The notes below the pieces were generated by a model. The model made no database searches, was not told the origin of the DNA, and was given only the letters and a program-made list of their open reading frames with translations. DNA of 9,646 nucleotides, from contig CALWKP010000156.1 of the NCBI GenBank assembly GCA_944381295.1, forward strand, positions 1 through 9,646, in the 5' to 3' direction. Positions within the stretch are counted from its first letter, which is position 1. Every line of letters begins with the position of its first letter. Both the position numbers and the translations under genes were made by a program. Positions 1 to 7,492 of this stretch are shown piece by piece. Source of the stretch: an uncultured Clostridia bacterium. Its GTDB lineage: Bacteria; Bacillota; Clostridia; Oscillospirales; Acutalibacteraceae.

Positions 1-1
1 A

Positions 2-1762
2 GGTCAGGAAGAATCCCCTTTGGAAGAACCGGGAAAGCCGCCCAAAAAGAAAAAACGGAAAAAATTTTTGAAAAAATGGATCAAACGCTTGATCGCGCTG
101 GTTTTGGTTGTCGGAGTCGGCGCAGGAGCTGCTATTTATTTTCTGGGATCGTCCGGACGGGAAGAAATGATGGAAATTTCCCATACCGTAGAGGTTACCA
201 GACAGACATTACAGACTTCGCTTTCCTCATCGGGGACCCTGGAGGCGCTGAATACCTACAATATTACATCTCTGGTTTCCGGCGAAGTGATTTCTGCGGA
301 TTTTGAGGAGGGAGATACGGTAGAGGAAGGAGCCGTCCTATACCGGATCGATACCGATTCTGTGGAATCTCAGATCAGTACAGCGCTTACCCAGGTGGAC
401 CGCGCACAGGAGTCGTATGATAAAGCGGTGGAAAAGTATCAGGAAGCTGCTGCCGATTATCAAAGCCTGTCTTATGCGTCGCCGATTTCCGGATATGTGA
501 AAACCTTGTCGGTGGATGTGGGGGATACCATTCAGGCAGGCGCGCAAATCGCGGAAATTTACGACGATAGTATCATGGAATTGAAGGTCCCGTTTTTGTC
601 GTTGGCAGCGGATTCCATTCAGGTGGGCGATACCGCCAATGTGACGGTCAACGGGACATTGGACGTCCTGCAAGGGACGGTAACGGCGGTCAACCAGATG
701 GAAGAAGCCGGAAATGGCGGGACCGTTGTGCGCATGGTGACGATTGAAGTACAGAATCCGGGCGGATTATCTTCGTCCTATACCGCGTCGGCACAGATTG
801 GGGAACTTTCGAGCAGTGGCGACGGGACATTTTCGGTAAAGACGGATAAAGTAGTGACCGCGGATTACGGCGGAGAAATTGCATCACTTGCGGTAGAGGA
901 AGGACAGTATGTAGAAAAAGGCGCGGCCTTGTTTACCTTTACGCAGGATTCAGCGGACGATCAGCTGGAAAGCCTGAAAGATGCCATGGAAAATGCGGAA
1001 CAATCGCTGGAAGACGCACAGCAGTCGTTGGAAAATCAACAGGATCAGCTTGCTGATTATGAAATTACCGCACCGATCTCCGGGCAAGTGGTCATGAAAA
1101 GTGCAAAAGCAGGGGATACCTTAAATAACAATAATTCCTCTAATACACTGGCGACGATTTACGACATGTCGTCATTGACCCTGGAGATGAGCGTCGATGA
1201 AATGGATGTCTTGAGCGTAGAGGTTGGACAGTCGGTAGAAATTGTAGCCGATGCCCTGGAAGACCAGACGTTTTCCGGGGTCGTGACAAATGTCAGCCTG
1301 ATTAGTACTTATTCGAACGGCGTCACACAATATCCGGTTACGGTACAGATTGATGAGCCGGGAGATCTTTTGCCGGGGATGAACGTAACCGCGAGCATTA
1401 TTTTGGAAGAATCTGAAGATACCCTGGTGATTCCGGCGTCAGCGCTCATGCGGGGAAATCTGGTGTATGTAAAAGACGACAGCGTGACGGAATCGGAAGG
1501 AGATGCTCCGGCAGGATTCCGTGCGGTGGAAGTGGAAACCGGATTAATCAATGAAGATTATGTAGAGATTTTGAGCGGTTTATCAGAAGGTGATGAAGTC
1601 TATGTGGAACAGGTAACATCCACTCAAAGCGGTATGATGAGCGGTATGCCCGGCGGCATGGGCGGAAGCATGGGCGGCGCACCCGGCGGTATGGCTGGCG
1701 TAATGGGCGGTTCCGGCGGAGGCGGCATGACCGGCGGCGGAAGGCCGGGAGGCGGATTTTGA
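2..1762 (+). CDS. HlyD/MacA-type efflux adaptor (membrane fusion protein), probably 5'-partial
   Basis: Membrane-anchored adaptor of an ABC exporter, expected to work outside the membrane with the ATPase and permease encoded next. The frame is open to the left edge. The first start-like codon is a TTG at base 20, but in-frame residues before it continue the same Pro/Glu-rich head, so the true start is probably upstream. Numbering from that TTG: a Lys/Arg cluster at 9-23; one membrane segment at about 24-43; a first barrel-sandwich (lipoyl-like) half around GEVISADFEEGDTV; a coiled coil at about 115-148; and the second half beginning ASPISG (153-158). A second full module follows: GGEIASLAVEEGQYV at 284-298, coiled coil about 311-346, and TAPISG at 350-355. 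A beta-barrel and membrane-proximal part follow. Residues 539-580 form a Gly/Met tail. The family is known for macrolide, peptide or lipid export; the substrate here is unknown. TGA overlaps the next ATG. Confidence 0.9.
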   Translation, partial: GQEESPLEEPGKPPKKKKRKKFLKKWIKRLIALVLVVGVGAGAAIYFLGSSGREEMMEISHTVEVTRQTLQTSLSSSGTLEALNTYNITSLVSGEVISADFEEGDTVEEGAVLYRIDTDSVESQISTALTQVDRAQESYDKAVEKYQEAAADYQSLSYASPISGYVKTLSVDVGDTIQAGAQIAEIYDDSIMELKVPFLSLAADSIQVGDTANVTVNGTLDVLQGTVTAVNQMEEAGNGGTVVRMVTIEVQNPGGLSSSYTASAQIGELSSSGDGTFSVKTDKVVTADYGGEIASLAVEEGQYVEKGAALFTFTQDSADDQLESLKDAMENAEQSLEDAQQSLENQQDQLADYEITAPISGQVVMKSAKAGDTLNNNNSSNTLATIYDMSSLTLEMSVDEMDVLSVEVGQSVEIVADALEDQTFSGVVTNVSLISTYSNGVTQYPVTVQIDEPGDLLPGMNVTASIILEESEDTLVIPASALMRGNLVYVKDDSVTESEGDAPAGFRAVEVETGLINEDYVEILSGLSEGDEVYVEQVTSTQSGMMSGMPGGMGGSMGGAPGGMAGVMGGSGGGGMTGGGRPGGGF

Positions 1763-2493
1763 TGGGCGTCTCGGAAGTGCGCAGGGAAGCACAACCACTC
1801 ATCGACCTGCGCGATATCTATAAGATTTACCAGATGGGGGATATGGAAGTACGTGCCAGTGATGGGATTTCCCTAAAAATCTGGAAAGGAGAATTTGTAT
1901 CGATCGTAGGAAAATCCGGGAGCGGCAAATCCACGATGATGAATATTATTGGATGCCTGGATGTACCAACTTCCGGGGAATACATTTTGGACGGCGAGGA
2001 CGTCAGTGAAATGGAAGACGACGAACTTGCCGAAATCCGGAACAAGACGATTGGGTTTGTATTTCAGCAGTATAACCTGCTGCCACGGCAAACGCTGCTG
2101 GAAAATGTGGAGCTTCCTTTGATTTATGCGGGAGTTGGGCGCAAGGAACGGCAGGAACGTGCCATGGCATCGCTGGAAAAGGTCGGCTTACAGGATAAAT
2201 GGAAATACCTGCCACAGCAGCTGTCGGGCGGCCAGCAGCAAAGGGTGTCGATTGCACGGGCACTGGTGGGGAACCCGTCGTTGATTTTGGCGGACGAACC
2301 GACGGGTGCATTGGATTCCCGTACCAGCCGGGATGTCCTGGATTTTCTCAAACAGCTCAACGAGGAAGGAAATACCGTAGTGATTATTACACACGATACA
2401 TCGATCGCAATGGAAGCCAAAAGAGTTGTGAGAATCCGGGACGGCAAGATTACTTTTGATGGGGATGTGAAGGAGTATGCTGCAAACGTTTAG
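1762..2493 (+). CDS. ABC transporter ATP-binding protein, MacB/LolD-like
   Basis: Cytoplasmic ATPase that powers the exporter formed with the neighbouring adaptor and permease. All nucleotide-binding motifs are intact in the 243-residue product: Walker A GKSGSGKST at 50-58, Q-loop FQQYN at 101-105, signature LSGGQ at 154-158, Walker B LILADE at 174-179, D-loop ALDS at 183-186 and switch His211. The short soluble domain with the LILADEPTGALDS string is typical of the MacB/LolD/FtsE group. I chose the ATG at 1762 rather than the TTG at 1759 because it forms a TGATG overlap with the adaptor's stop and has a GGAGG (1748-1752) nine bases upstream, suggesting translational coupling. The substrate cannot be deduced. 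Confidence 0.95.
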   Translation: MGVSEVRREAQPLIDLRDIYKIYQMGDMEVRASDGISLKIWKGEFVSIVGKSGSGKSTMMNIIGCLDVPTSGEYILDGEDVSEMEDDELAEIRNKTIGFVFQQYNLLPRQTLLENVELPLIYAGVGRKERQERAMASLEKVGLQDKWKYLPQQLSGGQQQRVSIARALVGNPSLILADEPTGALDSRTSRDVLDFLKQLNEEGNTVVIITHDTSIAMEAKRVVRIRDGKITFDGDVKEYAANV

Positions 2494-3643
2494 GCTGGCA
2501 ATGAAAAGCCTGGCAGGAAGTAAGCTGCGGTCCTTCCTGACCATGTTAGGGATTATTATTGGCGTAGCGGCGGTGATCGTGCTGGTAAGCCTTATGAGCG
2601 GGATGACCAATTATATTACCGACAGTTTTTCCGACTTAGGAACAGATCAGATCAGTGTCAGCGTGACGAATACCGGGACGAGAAGCGTTACGCCGGATGA
2701 CATGTATGAGATACTGGAAGATAACAGCGGATTGCTGTTGGAACTGAGCCCAACCGTGCAGACGCGAGGTATGGTGAAACGAGGCGCGGACTCCCTGAGC
2801 ACGACATCGATGACAGGGGTGAGCGAAGGGTATTTGGATATTGGAGCATTGGAATTATCCACAGGAAGGTTCCTGACCTATTCGGATATTGTTTCGGAAC
2901 AGAAAGTCTGTGTGATTGGTTCGTATGTAGCACAGGAGCTTTTTGACGGCGAAGACCCACTGGGGCAGACGATCAAGTTGAACGGCCAACCCTATACAGT
3001 GGTTGGGACGTTAGCAGAAAAAGCAGATTCAGAAGAAGGGTCGTCGGATGACTGTATTTACCTCCCCTATTCCAGCGCGACCAAGCTGGCAATGAACAGC
3101 GATATTACAAGTTATACCTTTATTGCAAACAGCGAACAGATGGACTTGGCAAAAAGCGTGTTAGAAAGTGAACTTTACGCAGTTTTTCTGAATGAAGATC
3201 TTTACACAGTAACGACCCTGTCAGAAATGCTGGAGATGGTGGAGACGATCACAGGAATGATGACGGCACTGTTAGTGGGGATCGCGGCAATTTCACTGTT
3301 AGTTGCTGGAATTGGAATTATGAATATCCAGTTGGTTTCGGTGACGGAACGCACCCGTGAGATAGGGATTCGGAAATCTTTGGGGGCAAAACAGAGCGTC
3401 ATTCTCCGTCAGTTTATCATGGAAGCGGGGATGCAAAGTTCGATTGGCGGGATTCTGGGAATTATACTTGGGTCTGTGTTGACGACAGTGGCATCGTCTC
3501 TGATTGGTCTGGATGCGCCGCCGTCGGTACAAGCGATTATTGTATCGTTCCTGGTGTCTGCAGGAATTGGGATTCTGTTTGGATATATGCCAGCGAAAAG
3601 AGCAGCACGGCTGAATCCGATCGACGCGCTGCGGAGTGAATAA
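2477..3643 (+). CDS. ABC transporter permease, MacB/FtsX family
   Basis: Integral membrane subunit of the exporter, 388 residues, the normal length for a stand-alone MacB-like permease whose ATPase is a separate protein. Membrane segment 1 is at about 20-40 (after KLRSFLTMLGIIIGV). A large extracytoplasmic domain covers about 41-260, and segments 2-4 lie near 262-284, 322-344 and 350-370. Family hallmarks are present: ERTREIGIRKSLGAK at 291-305 after segment 2, and PAKRAARLNPIDALRSE at the C-terminus. The start overlaps the ATPase gene by 17 bases. AAGGAG (2470-2475) ends one base before the ATG, unusually close, so expression may depend on coupling to the upstream gene. An in-frame ATG at 2501 would remove conserved N-terminal residues and is less likely. 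Confidence 0.95.
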   Translation: MLQTFRLAMKSLAGSKLRSFLTMLGIIIGVAAVIVLVSLMSGMTNYITDSFSDLGTDQISVSVTNTGTRSVTPDDMYEILEDNSGLLLELSPTVQTRGMVKRGADSLSTTSMTGVSEGYLDIGALELSTGRFLTYSDIVSEQKVCVIGSYVAQELFDGEDPLGQTIKLNGQPYTVVGTLAEKADSEEGSSDDCIYLPYSSATKLAMNSDITSYTFIANSEQMDLAKSVLESELYAVFLNEDLYTVTTLSEMLEMVETITGMMTALLVGIAAISLLVAGIGIMNIQLVSVTERTREIGIRKSLGAKQSVILRQFIMEAGMQSSIGGILGIILGSVLTTVASSLIGLDAPPSVQAIIVSFLVSAGIGILFGYMPAKRAARLNPIDALRSE

Positions 3644-3677
3644 CCAGATCGTTTAAAATAGAGCTTTACGCAAAAGT

Positions 3678-3752
3678 AGCGGGGTCCGGTGGATTTGTCA
3701 ACGATAAAATGAACGGCTGACGCCGTCGTTGACAAATCCGCCGGACCCCGCT
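3678..3752. repeat. Long inverted repeat / stem-loop, 27-bp arms
   Basis: Left arm 3678-3704 and right arm 3726-3752 are complementary over 27 positions with one exception, which is a G-U wobble in + strand RNA. The 21-base loop (3705-3725) contains a smaller competing hairpin, ACGGC/GCCGT. It lies 34 bases after the permease stop. The right arm is not followed by a T-run, so it is not a textbook intrinsic terminator. It could protect the 3' end of the exporter mRNA, act as a terminator without a U-tract, or be a copy of a dispersed palindromic element. Confidence 0.85.
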
Positions 3753-3765
3753 GAATAAGCAATCA

Positions 3766-3798
3766 GGAGGGCAAAAGCAAACTATGCTTTTGCCCTCC
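3766..3798 (+). terminator. Hairpin, possible transcription terminator of exporter operon
   Basis: A perfect 14-bp stem, GGAGGGCAAAAGCA (3766-3779) with TGCTTTTGCCCTCC (3785-3798), closes a five-base loop. Three more pairs follow after one mismatch (ATC 3762-3764 with GAT 3800-3802). The T-run lies inside the 3' arm rather than after it, so termination is likely but not certain. It follows the 27-bp stem-loop, making two strong hairpins in series after the permease gene. Confidence 0.6.
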
Positions 3799-3802
3799 CG
3801 AT

Positions 3803-4077
3803 AAGGATGGGAGACACGGACCTGTGGTCTGCAGATTGCGGACCTGCGGTCGGCGGGTCGCGCACGCGTCATGACCTCTGCCCGGCAATCAGCTGGAACC
3901 ATCTCTCAGTGCCCGCGCTTTTTGGTTGCGGGAGTGTGTCGTTATTACCGGGTGATGGCCTAAGAGTTTCCTTGCTGACAATTACACCGCTCGGTATGCC
4001 CATGCAGCATGAGCACATCGTGGCGCGGTGATAACATAAAATGCAGCAGAAAACTTGTAGAAAAAAATTGAAAAAAG
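3803..4077. other. Gene-free GC-rich intergenic stretch with several possible RNA pairings
   Basis: No convincing coding region, tRNA or known RNA motif was seen. The first part has two near-copies of a 16-base unit, CGGACCTGTGGTCTGC (3817-3832) and CGGACCTGCGGTCGGC (3839-3854), each containing the inverted repeat GACC-TGY-GGTC. Further on, GTTATTACCG (3941-3950) can pair with CGGTGATAAC (4026-4035) over ten positions with one G-U wobble, while CACCGC (3985-3990) competes for GCGGTG (4025-4030). A small internal hairpin, CATG-CAG-CATG, sits at 4001-4011. The last 40 bases are A-rich and act as the T-rich tail of the minus-strand terminator. Function unknown; a structured RNA is possible but unproven. 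Confidence 0.4.
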
Positions 4078-4124
4078 AAACCCGGGAGTTTTTCAGCGAT
4101 TACAGCTCAAAAGCTCCCGGGTTT
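4078..4124. terminator. Strong intrinsic terminator between convergent units
   Basis: AAACCCGGGAGTTTTT (4078-4093) pairs with AAAAGCTCCCGGGTTT (4109-4124), 16 pairs with one G-U wobble. After one mismatch the stem continues with AGC/GCT around a seven-base loop. On the minus strand the stem is followed by CTTTTTTCAATTTTTTT, an excellent U-tract, about 70 bases after the GH31 stop. On the plus strand only TTTT follows, so it also works, more weakly, as a backstop for exporter transcription. Confidence 0.85.
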
Positions 4125-4193
4125 TGTCGATTGCATTTTTTGGAAGGCTGGTTTGAAGATCTCCCTTTCTGTCCAGACTGAGTTTGGAAGGAA

Positions 4194-5606
4194 TTATCCA
4201 CGGATAACTTCCGCAAGGGCACTGTCGCTGGTGAATACCGGAATCTCATCCAGCGGGGCCGCTACAGTGATAAACTGTCCGCCTTCGTATTCCTTACCGC
4301 TCCATACATGTGTCCAGCGTGCGCCTGCCGGCAGGTATACTTTGCGCTCGGTCATGCCCTCATACATTACCGGTGCCACCAGTACCTTGCCGCCAAACAG
4401 GTATTCCTGATGATCGTTCCACGCCTCAGTATCTTCCGGGAACCCGTAGAATAATGGACGCATGACTGGGGAACCCTTTTCGTGAGCTTCGCGCATGATT
4501 TCTGTGATATAGGGACGCATCCTCTCGCGCAGGAACAGGTATTTTGTGCAGATTTTTTCTACTTCCGGACCATAGGACCAGACTTCGTTATCCGCGCCGG
4601 ACCGACAGGTAGCGCCGCCGGTTGTGCCGTATTGCGGCTTGTGCGGTTCCCTGTCGCCATGCAGACGCATGACCGGGCAGAAAGTACCGTATTCGAACCA
4701 GCGGACAAGGACCTCATGGAACTTGGGATCATCGATCCATCCGCCGTGGAATCCGCCGATATCGGTGGTCCACCACGGGATACCCGCGATTCCCATATTC
4801 AGGCCCGCCGCATATTGGTTTCGCAGCGTCTGGAAGTCGGAATGGATATCGCCGCTCCATACAAGAGCGCCGTATTTCTGACTGCCAGCCCATGCACAGC
4901 GCAGCAGATTGATGATATTTTCCTGACCTTCTGCCTTCATACCGTCAAAGAAGGTTTTCGCATACATGACCGGATAAATATTTCCTACTTGTACATCTGG
5001 CCCAAGATAATACCGATAGTTGTCGAAATCGTAGACTGAATATTCTGGCTCCGCTTCGTCCAGCCAGAAAATCCGTACGCCTTTATCGTAATAATTCTGT
5101 TTGGCTTTCTTCCAAACATATTCCCGCGCACCGGGATTCGTCGCGTCATAGTGGATGGTGTTGCCCTGATAATCCATTGCAATCCGGAATCCGCGTTCCG
5201 TCCGGATCAGATATCCTTTCCGCAGCATCTCCTGGAAGTTCTCACTGCGGTAATCTACGGTCGGCCAAATCGATACCATCAGCTCAATGCCCATTTCTTT
5301 CAGTTCGGCAATCATTGCGTCCGGGTCCGGCCAGTAAGTCGGGTCAAATTTCCATTCGCCCTGCAGCGGCCAGTGGAAGAAGTCTACTACGATCACCGAG
5401 ATCGGCAGCCCGCGCTTTTTGTAACCGCGTGCAACTTCCAAAAGTTCTTCCTGGGTCTGATAACGCAGTTTGCACTGCCAGAATCCCATAGCATAGTCCG
5501 GCATCATCGGTACGGTACCGGTCGCTTTTGCATAAGCTTCTTCAATTTCTGCCGGCGTATCCCCTGCGGTAATCCAATAGTCCATCGCTTTGGTGGATTT
5601 CGCTTC
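4194..5606 (-). pseudogene. GH31 alpha-glycosidase, catalytic and C-terminal part, downstream of an in-frame TGA
   Basis: Catalytic (beta/alpha)8 barrel and C-terminal beta domains of a glycoside hydrolase family 31 enzyme, which removes terminal alpha-linked glucose or xylose. It continues in the same frame as the upstream fragment after one TGA; the first Met (base 5585) is the eighth codon after that stop. Counting from this Met: substrate-side motif VVDFFHWPLQGEWKFDPTYWPDP at 67-89, nucleophile Asp176 in FWLDEAEPE, general acid/base Asp246 in WSGDIHSD, PWWTTDIGGF at 270-279 and RLHGDREPH at 307-315. All expected catalytic residues are present. The WLDxxEP form resembles alpha-xylosidase-like members, which favours but does not prove xylosidase activity. 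No good ribosome site precedes the Met at 5585, so independent translation is doubtful. With the N-terminal part, the full length would be 676 codons, normal for the family. No signal peptide was seen, so it should act in the cytoplasm on imported sugar. Confidence 0.88.
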
Positions 5607-6224
5607 TCAGGTGGTCAGGTTTTTGCCGCAAGTAACGCGTCCGACAGCCGGATTGTTCCACAGGAACCCGTATCCGCAGGACGACAGGACAAACGGTACG
5701 CTTGCCTGGGAATTGCGGTGTGCCAATTCCAGATCGGTGCCCTTCAAATCCAGATACGGCTGCTGATACTGTCCCATGCCGTACAGGCGTTCGTCAGTGC
5801 TGGTCGATTCAAACCGTGCCGAAAGCTGATAGTCCCCGCCGATGATCGGCTTGAATTCCCGGCCTTCCACTTCCAGCGCCGAACAGGCGTCTGAATTGAC
5901 ATCCTGGCGGTTGCGCACATATTCTTCCAGCAAAAGGTCTCCTTTTTGATTGTAGAAGGTGATTCTCCCGACTGCGGTCAGTGACGCCGTCAGCTTTCCG
6001 TTGCGGATAGATGCGCTGCCATCCTCGTTCAGTGTGATTTCAGGTTCCGTGACAGCCGGTTCCAACAATGCCCAGGATTCCGTGGGCATTTCCGCCAATT
6101 TGGTCGCTCTTACCCGCAGGCTGTTCTCTCCCCACGGTTCAATCCAGAGTTTTTCCGCGTCATAGCCGAAAACCAGACGGTTCCCTTCCCTGCTGAAACA
6201 GGTCTCTTGTGTTTTGTTTGCCAT
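5607..6224 (-). pseudogene. GH31 alpha-glycosidase, N-terminal part, ending at a premature TGA
   Basis: N-terminal beta-sandwich domain of the GH31 enzyme. It includes LWIEPWGENSLRVRATKLAEMP near the start, DERLYGMGQYQQPYLDLKG, and SSCGYGFLWNNPAVGRVTCGKN before the stop. The frame is open from 6266, but I place the start at the ATG at 6224 (MANKTQETCF). AAAGGA lies ten bases upstream on the minus strand (plus 6235-6240), and relatives begin at about this point; the ATG at 6233 would be only one base from that site. Reading ends at TGA (5607-5609) after KNLTT, then continues in frame with EAKSTKAMDYWITAGD. From memory of the family, a Trp is usual at the stop position, so one TGG-to-TGA change explains the break. 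It lies 87 bases downstream of the UroD-like gene on the same strand, so it is probably co-transcribed with it. Confidence 0.85.
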
Positions 6225-6266
6225 TACTCCCATGTCCTTTCTTCTTGAAACTAGTTGATTCGTCAT

Positions 6267-6288
6267 TTTCAGATATTGGCGTCTGAAA
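6267..6288. repeat. Short inverted repeat between UroD-like gene and GH31
   Basis: TTTCAGA (6267-6273) and TCTGAAA (6282-6288) form a seven-bp stem with an eight-base loop. It sits in the intercistronic gap, about 40 bases before the likely GH31 start. No U-tract follows in the direction of transcription. It may be a processing or stability element, or chance. Confidence 0.35.
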
Positions 6289-6311
6289 TATTTTTTGTAG
6301 CAGTCTTAGAC

Positions 6312-7415
6312 TCAGCTGTTTTTTACCAGATCGGCAAGTGCCCGGAATTTTTCCACGGTAACGCCGGGCGGACAGCTGTCGCTGTTTGCCAGCACATAAC
6401 CGCGGCCTTTCATGCATTGCAGCAATTCCTGAGCCCGTCCCACAACCTGGTCCTTGGGGAACTCCAGCAGTTCTACCGGCTCGATCCCGCCGATCACCGA
6501 AATCCGGGGCGGAAGGATTTCATGGACACGCTGCATTTGGACATTGCCCGTCGGGGCGGGGGAGACAGATTCCAATACATCGATCTTTGACCCGGCAATA
6601 TCGGGCAAAAGATCGTTCAGCCAGCCGCAGGCGTGTTGGATATACCGTTTTCCGGAAGCGTGCAGGATGTCACACCATCCGTTGATTTCGGGAAGAATAT
6701 ACTCTCTGTAATAGTTCGGTGAGATGTTGGTGGTGGAAGTGTCCTCCCACGAGAGGAAGAACGGCGATGGCGATGCGGCCGCAATTTTTGCCGCATCCAT
6801 GGAGACGCGCTGCATCGCGTGAAGTGTTTCCTCTACCGTTTCAGGGAAGTCCATCAGGGAATAGACCATAGTTTCTGTGCCCACCCATTTTTCCAGCATC
6901 GACTGAAAAGAAGATTTTGTTTCCGGGCAAATCAGCGGCAGCAGCAGCCCGCGTTCTCCCAACGCTTCGGCCGCTTGCTCAAAAGGTGCGTAATCCGGTT
7001 CCAGATGGGTGTTTTCCATGATGTATTGCAGCAGCCGGAAATCTTCTTCGGTTTTGACAGGATGATCTACCAGAAACCAGGTATCGCCTTCTGCGACATA
7101 GCGGTATCCCAAAGTCAGCGTCCCGCGGGAAGTGCGGTAGGCGATTGTCCGGGTAGTACCTTCTGTTTTGCTGGAAATTTCACAATCATCCAGAAACTGC
7201 CGGCATACCAAAAGGTCACGGCCGTCTTTTCCGTACATGGGCGCATGCCCCCGAAATAAGGGGTCTGCGCCAATGCTTTCTAAAAATTCCAGTTCGCCTT
7301 TGTGGATCAATGCGTCGGATTGTGCTTCCCACCAATAGGCCAGAAACGGACTGAACGGTACCCGGTCAGCTGGTTCTCCGCACAGGGTTTTTACAATTCG
7401 TTCTCTACTTGTCAT
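6312..7415 (-). CDS. Uroporphyrinogen decarboxylase-superfamily protein (MtaA-like, probable corrinoid-linked methyltransferase fold)
   Basis: A 367-residue protein of the UROD/MetE-like barrel superfamily. It starts MTSRERIVKTLCGEPADRVPF, the standard opening of this group. It is not HemE: the Arg-rich N-terminal motif of true uroporphyrinogen decarboxylase is absent. The zinc ligands typical of MtaA/CmuA methylcobamide methyltransferases can be matched: His261-Ala-Cys263 in YIQHACGW, and Cys348 in LANSDSCPPGVTVEKFRAL. SPAPTGNVQM at 285-294 and VIGGIEPVELL at 307-317 are also family-like. Such proteins move methyl groups between a corrinoid protein and a thiol, but many gut homologues beside sugar genes have no assigned reaction. 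No corrinoid-binding protein is seen here. AGGTGA (plus 7420-7425) lies four bases before the ATG. It is the first gene of the unit that includes GH31 and is divergent from the AraC gene. Confidence 0.85.
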   Translation of the reverse strand: MTSRERIVKTLCGEPADRVPFSPFLAYWWEAQSDALIHKGELEFLESIGADPLFRGHAPMYGKDGRDLLVCRQFLDDCEISSKTEGTTRTIAYRTSRGTLTLGYRYVAEGDTWFLVDHPVKTEEDFRLLQYIMENTHLEPDYAPFEQAAEALGERGLLLPLICPETKSSFQSMLEKWVGTETMVYSLMDFPETVEETLHAMQRVSMDAAKIAAASPSPFFLSWEDTSTTNISPNYYREYILPEINGWCDILHASGKRYIQHACGWLNDLLPDIAGSKIDVLESVSPAPTGNVQMQRVHEILPPRISVIGGIEPVELLEFPKDQVVGRAQELLQCMKGRGYVLANSDSCPPGVTVEKFRALADLVKNS

Positions 7416-7443
7416 AATATCACCTGCTTCGTGGGAGAAAAAA

Positions 7444-7477
7444 TTGCTGAAATTTGTATCATTTTGACTTGCTGAAA
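7444..7477. repeat. Direct repeat TTGCTGAAA in the UroD-like gene leader
   Basis: TTGCTGAAA occurs at 7444-7452 and 7469-7477, 25 bases apart, between the likely promoter and the start codon of the UroD-like gene. It may be a protein-binding pair or chance in AT-rich DNA. Confidence 0.3.
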
Positions 7478-7492
7478 AAATACTTCCTTATT

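Noticed and set aside
20..22. TTG as the true start of the adaptor gene
   Set aside because: AGGAAG at 6-11 is suitably spaced, but the frame is open to the window edge with similar residue composition, so a start upstream is more likely. This cannot be settled from the window.
3807..4031. 74-codon + strand open frame in the convergent intergenic region
   Set aside because: It has no ribosome site and no recognisable protein pattern, and it overlaps repeats and a region with several possible RNA stems. It looks like chance in GC-rich DNA.
3799..4077. tRNA, SRP RNA, RNase P RNA or T-box element
   Set aside because: No T-loop, GNRA-SRP, RNase P core or T-box specifier/GGTGG-type signature was found on either strand.
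5607..5609. TGA as selenocysteine or recoded Trp
   Set aside because: GH31 has no known selenocysteine position and I saw no hairpin of the needed type right after the codon. TGA also serves as a normal stop for other genes in the window.
4482..5894. Long + strand open frames (4482-5039 and 5151-5894) antisense to GH31
   Set aside because: They lie opposite a clear glycosidase coding sequence with intact family motifs, and their own translations show no domain pattern. They are shadows of the real frame.
6312..7415. Annotation as HemE (heme pathway uroporphyrinogen decarboxylase)
   Set aside because: The Arg-containing N-terminal substrate motif of HemE is missing, and zinc-ligand residues of the MtaA-like branch are present instead.
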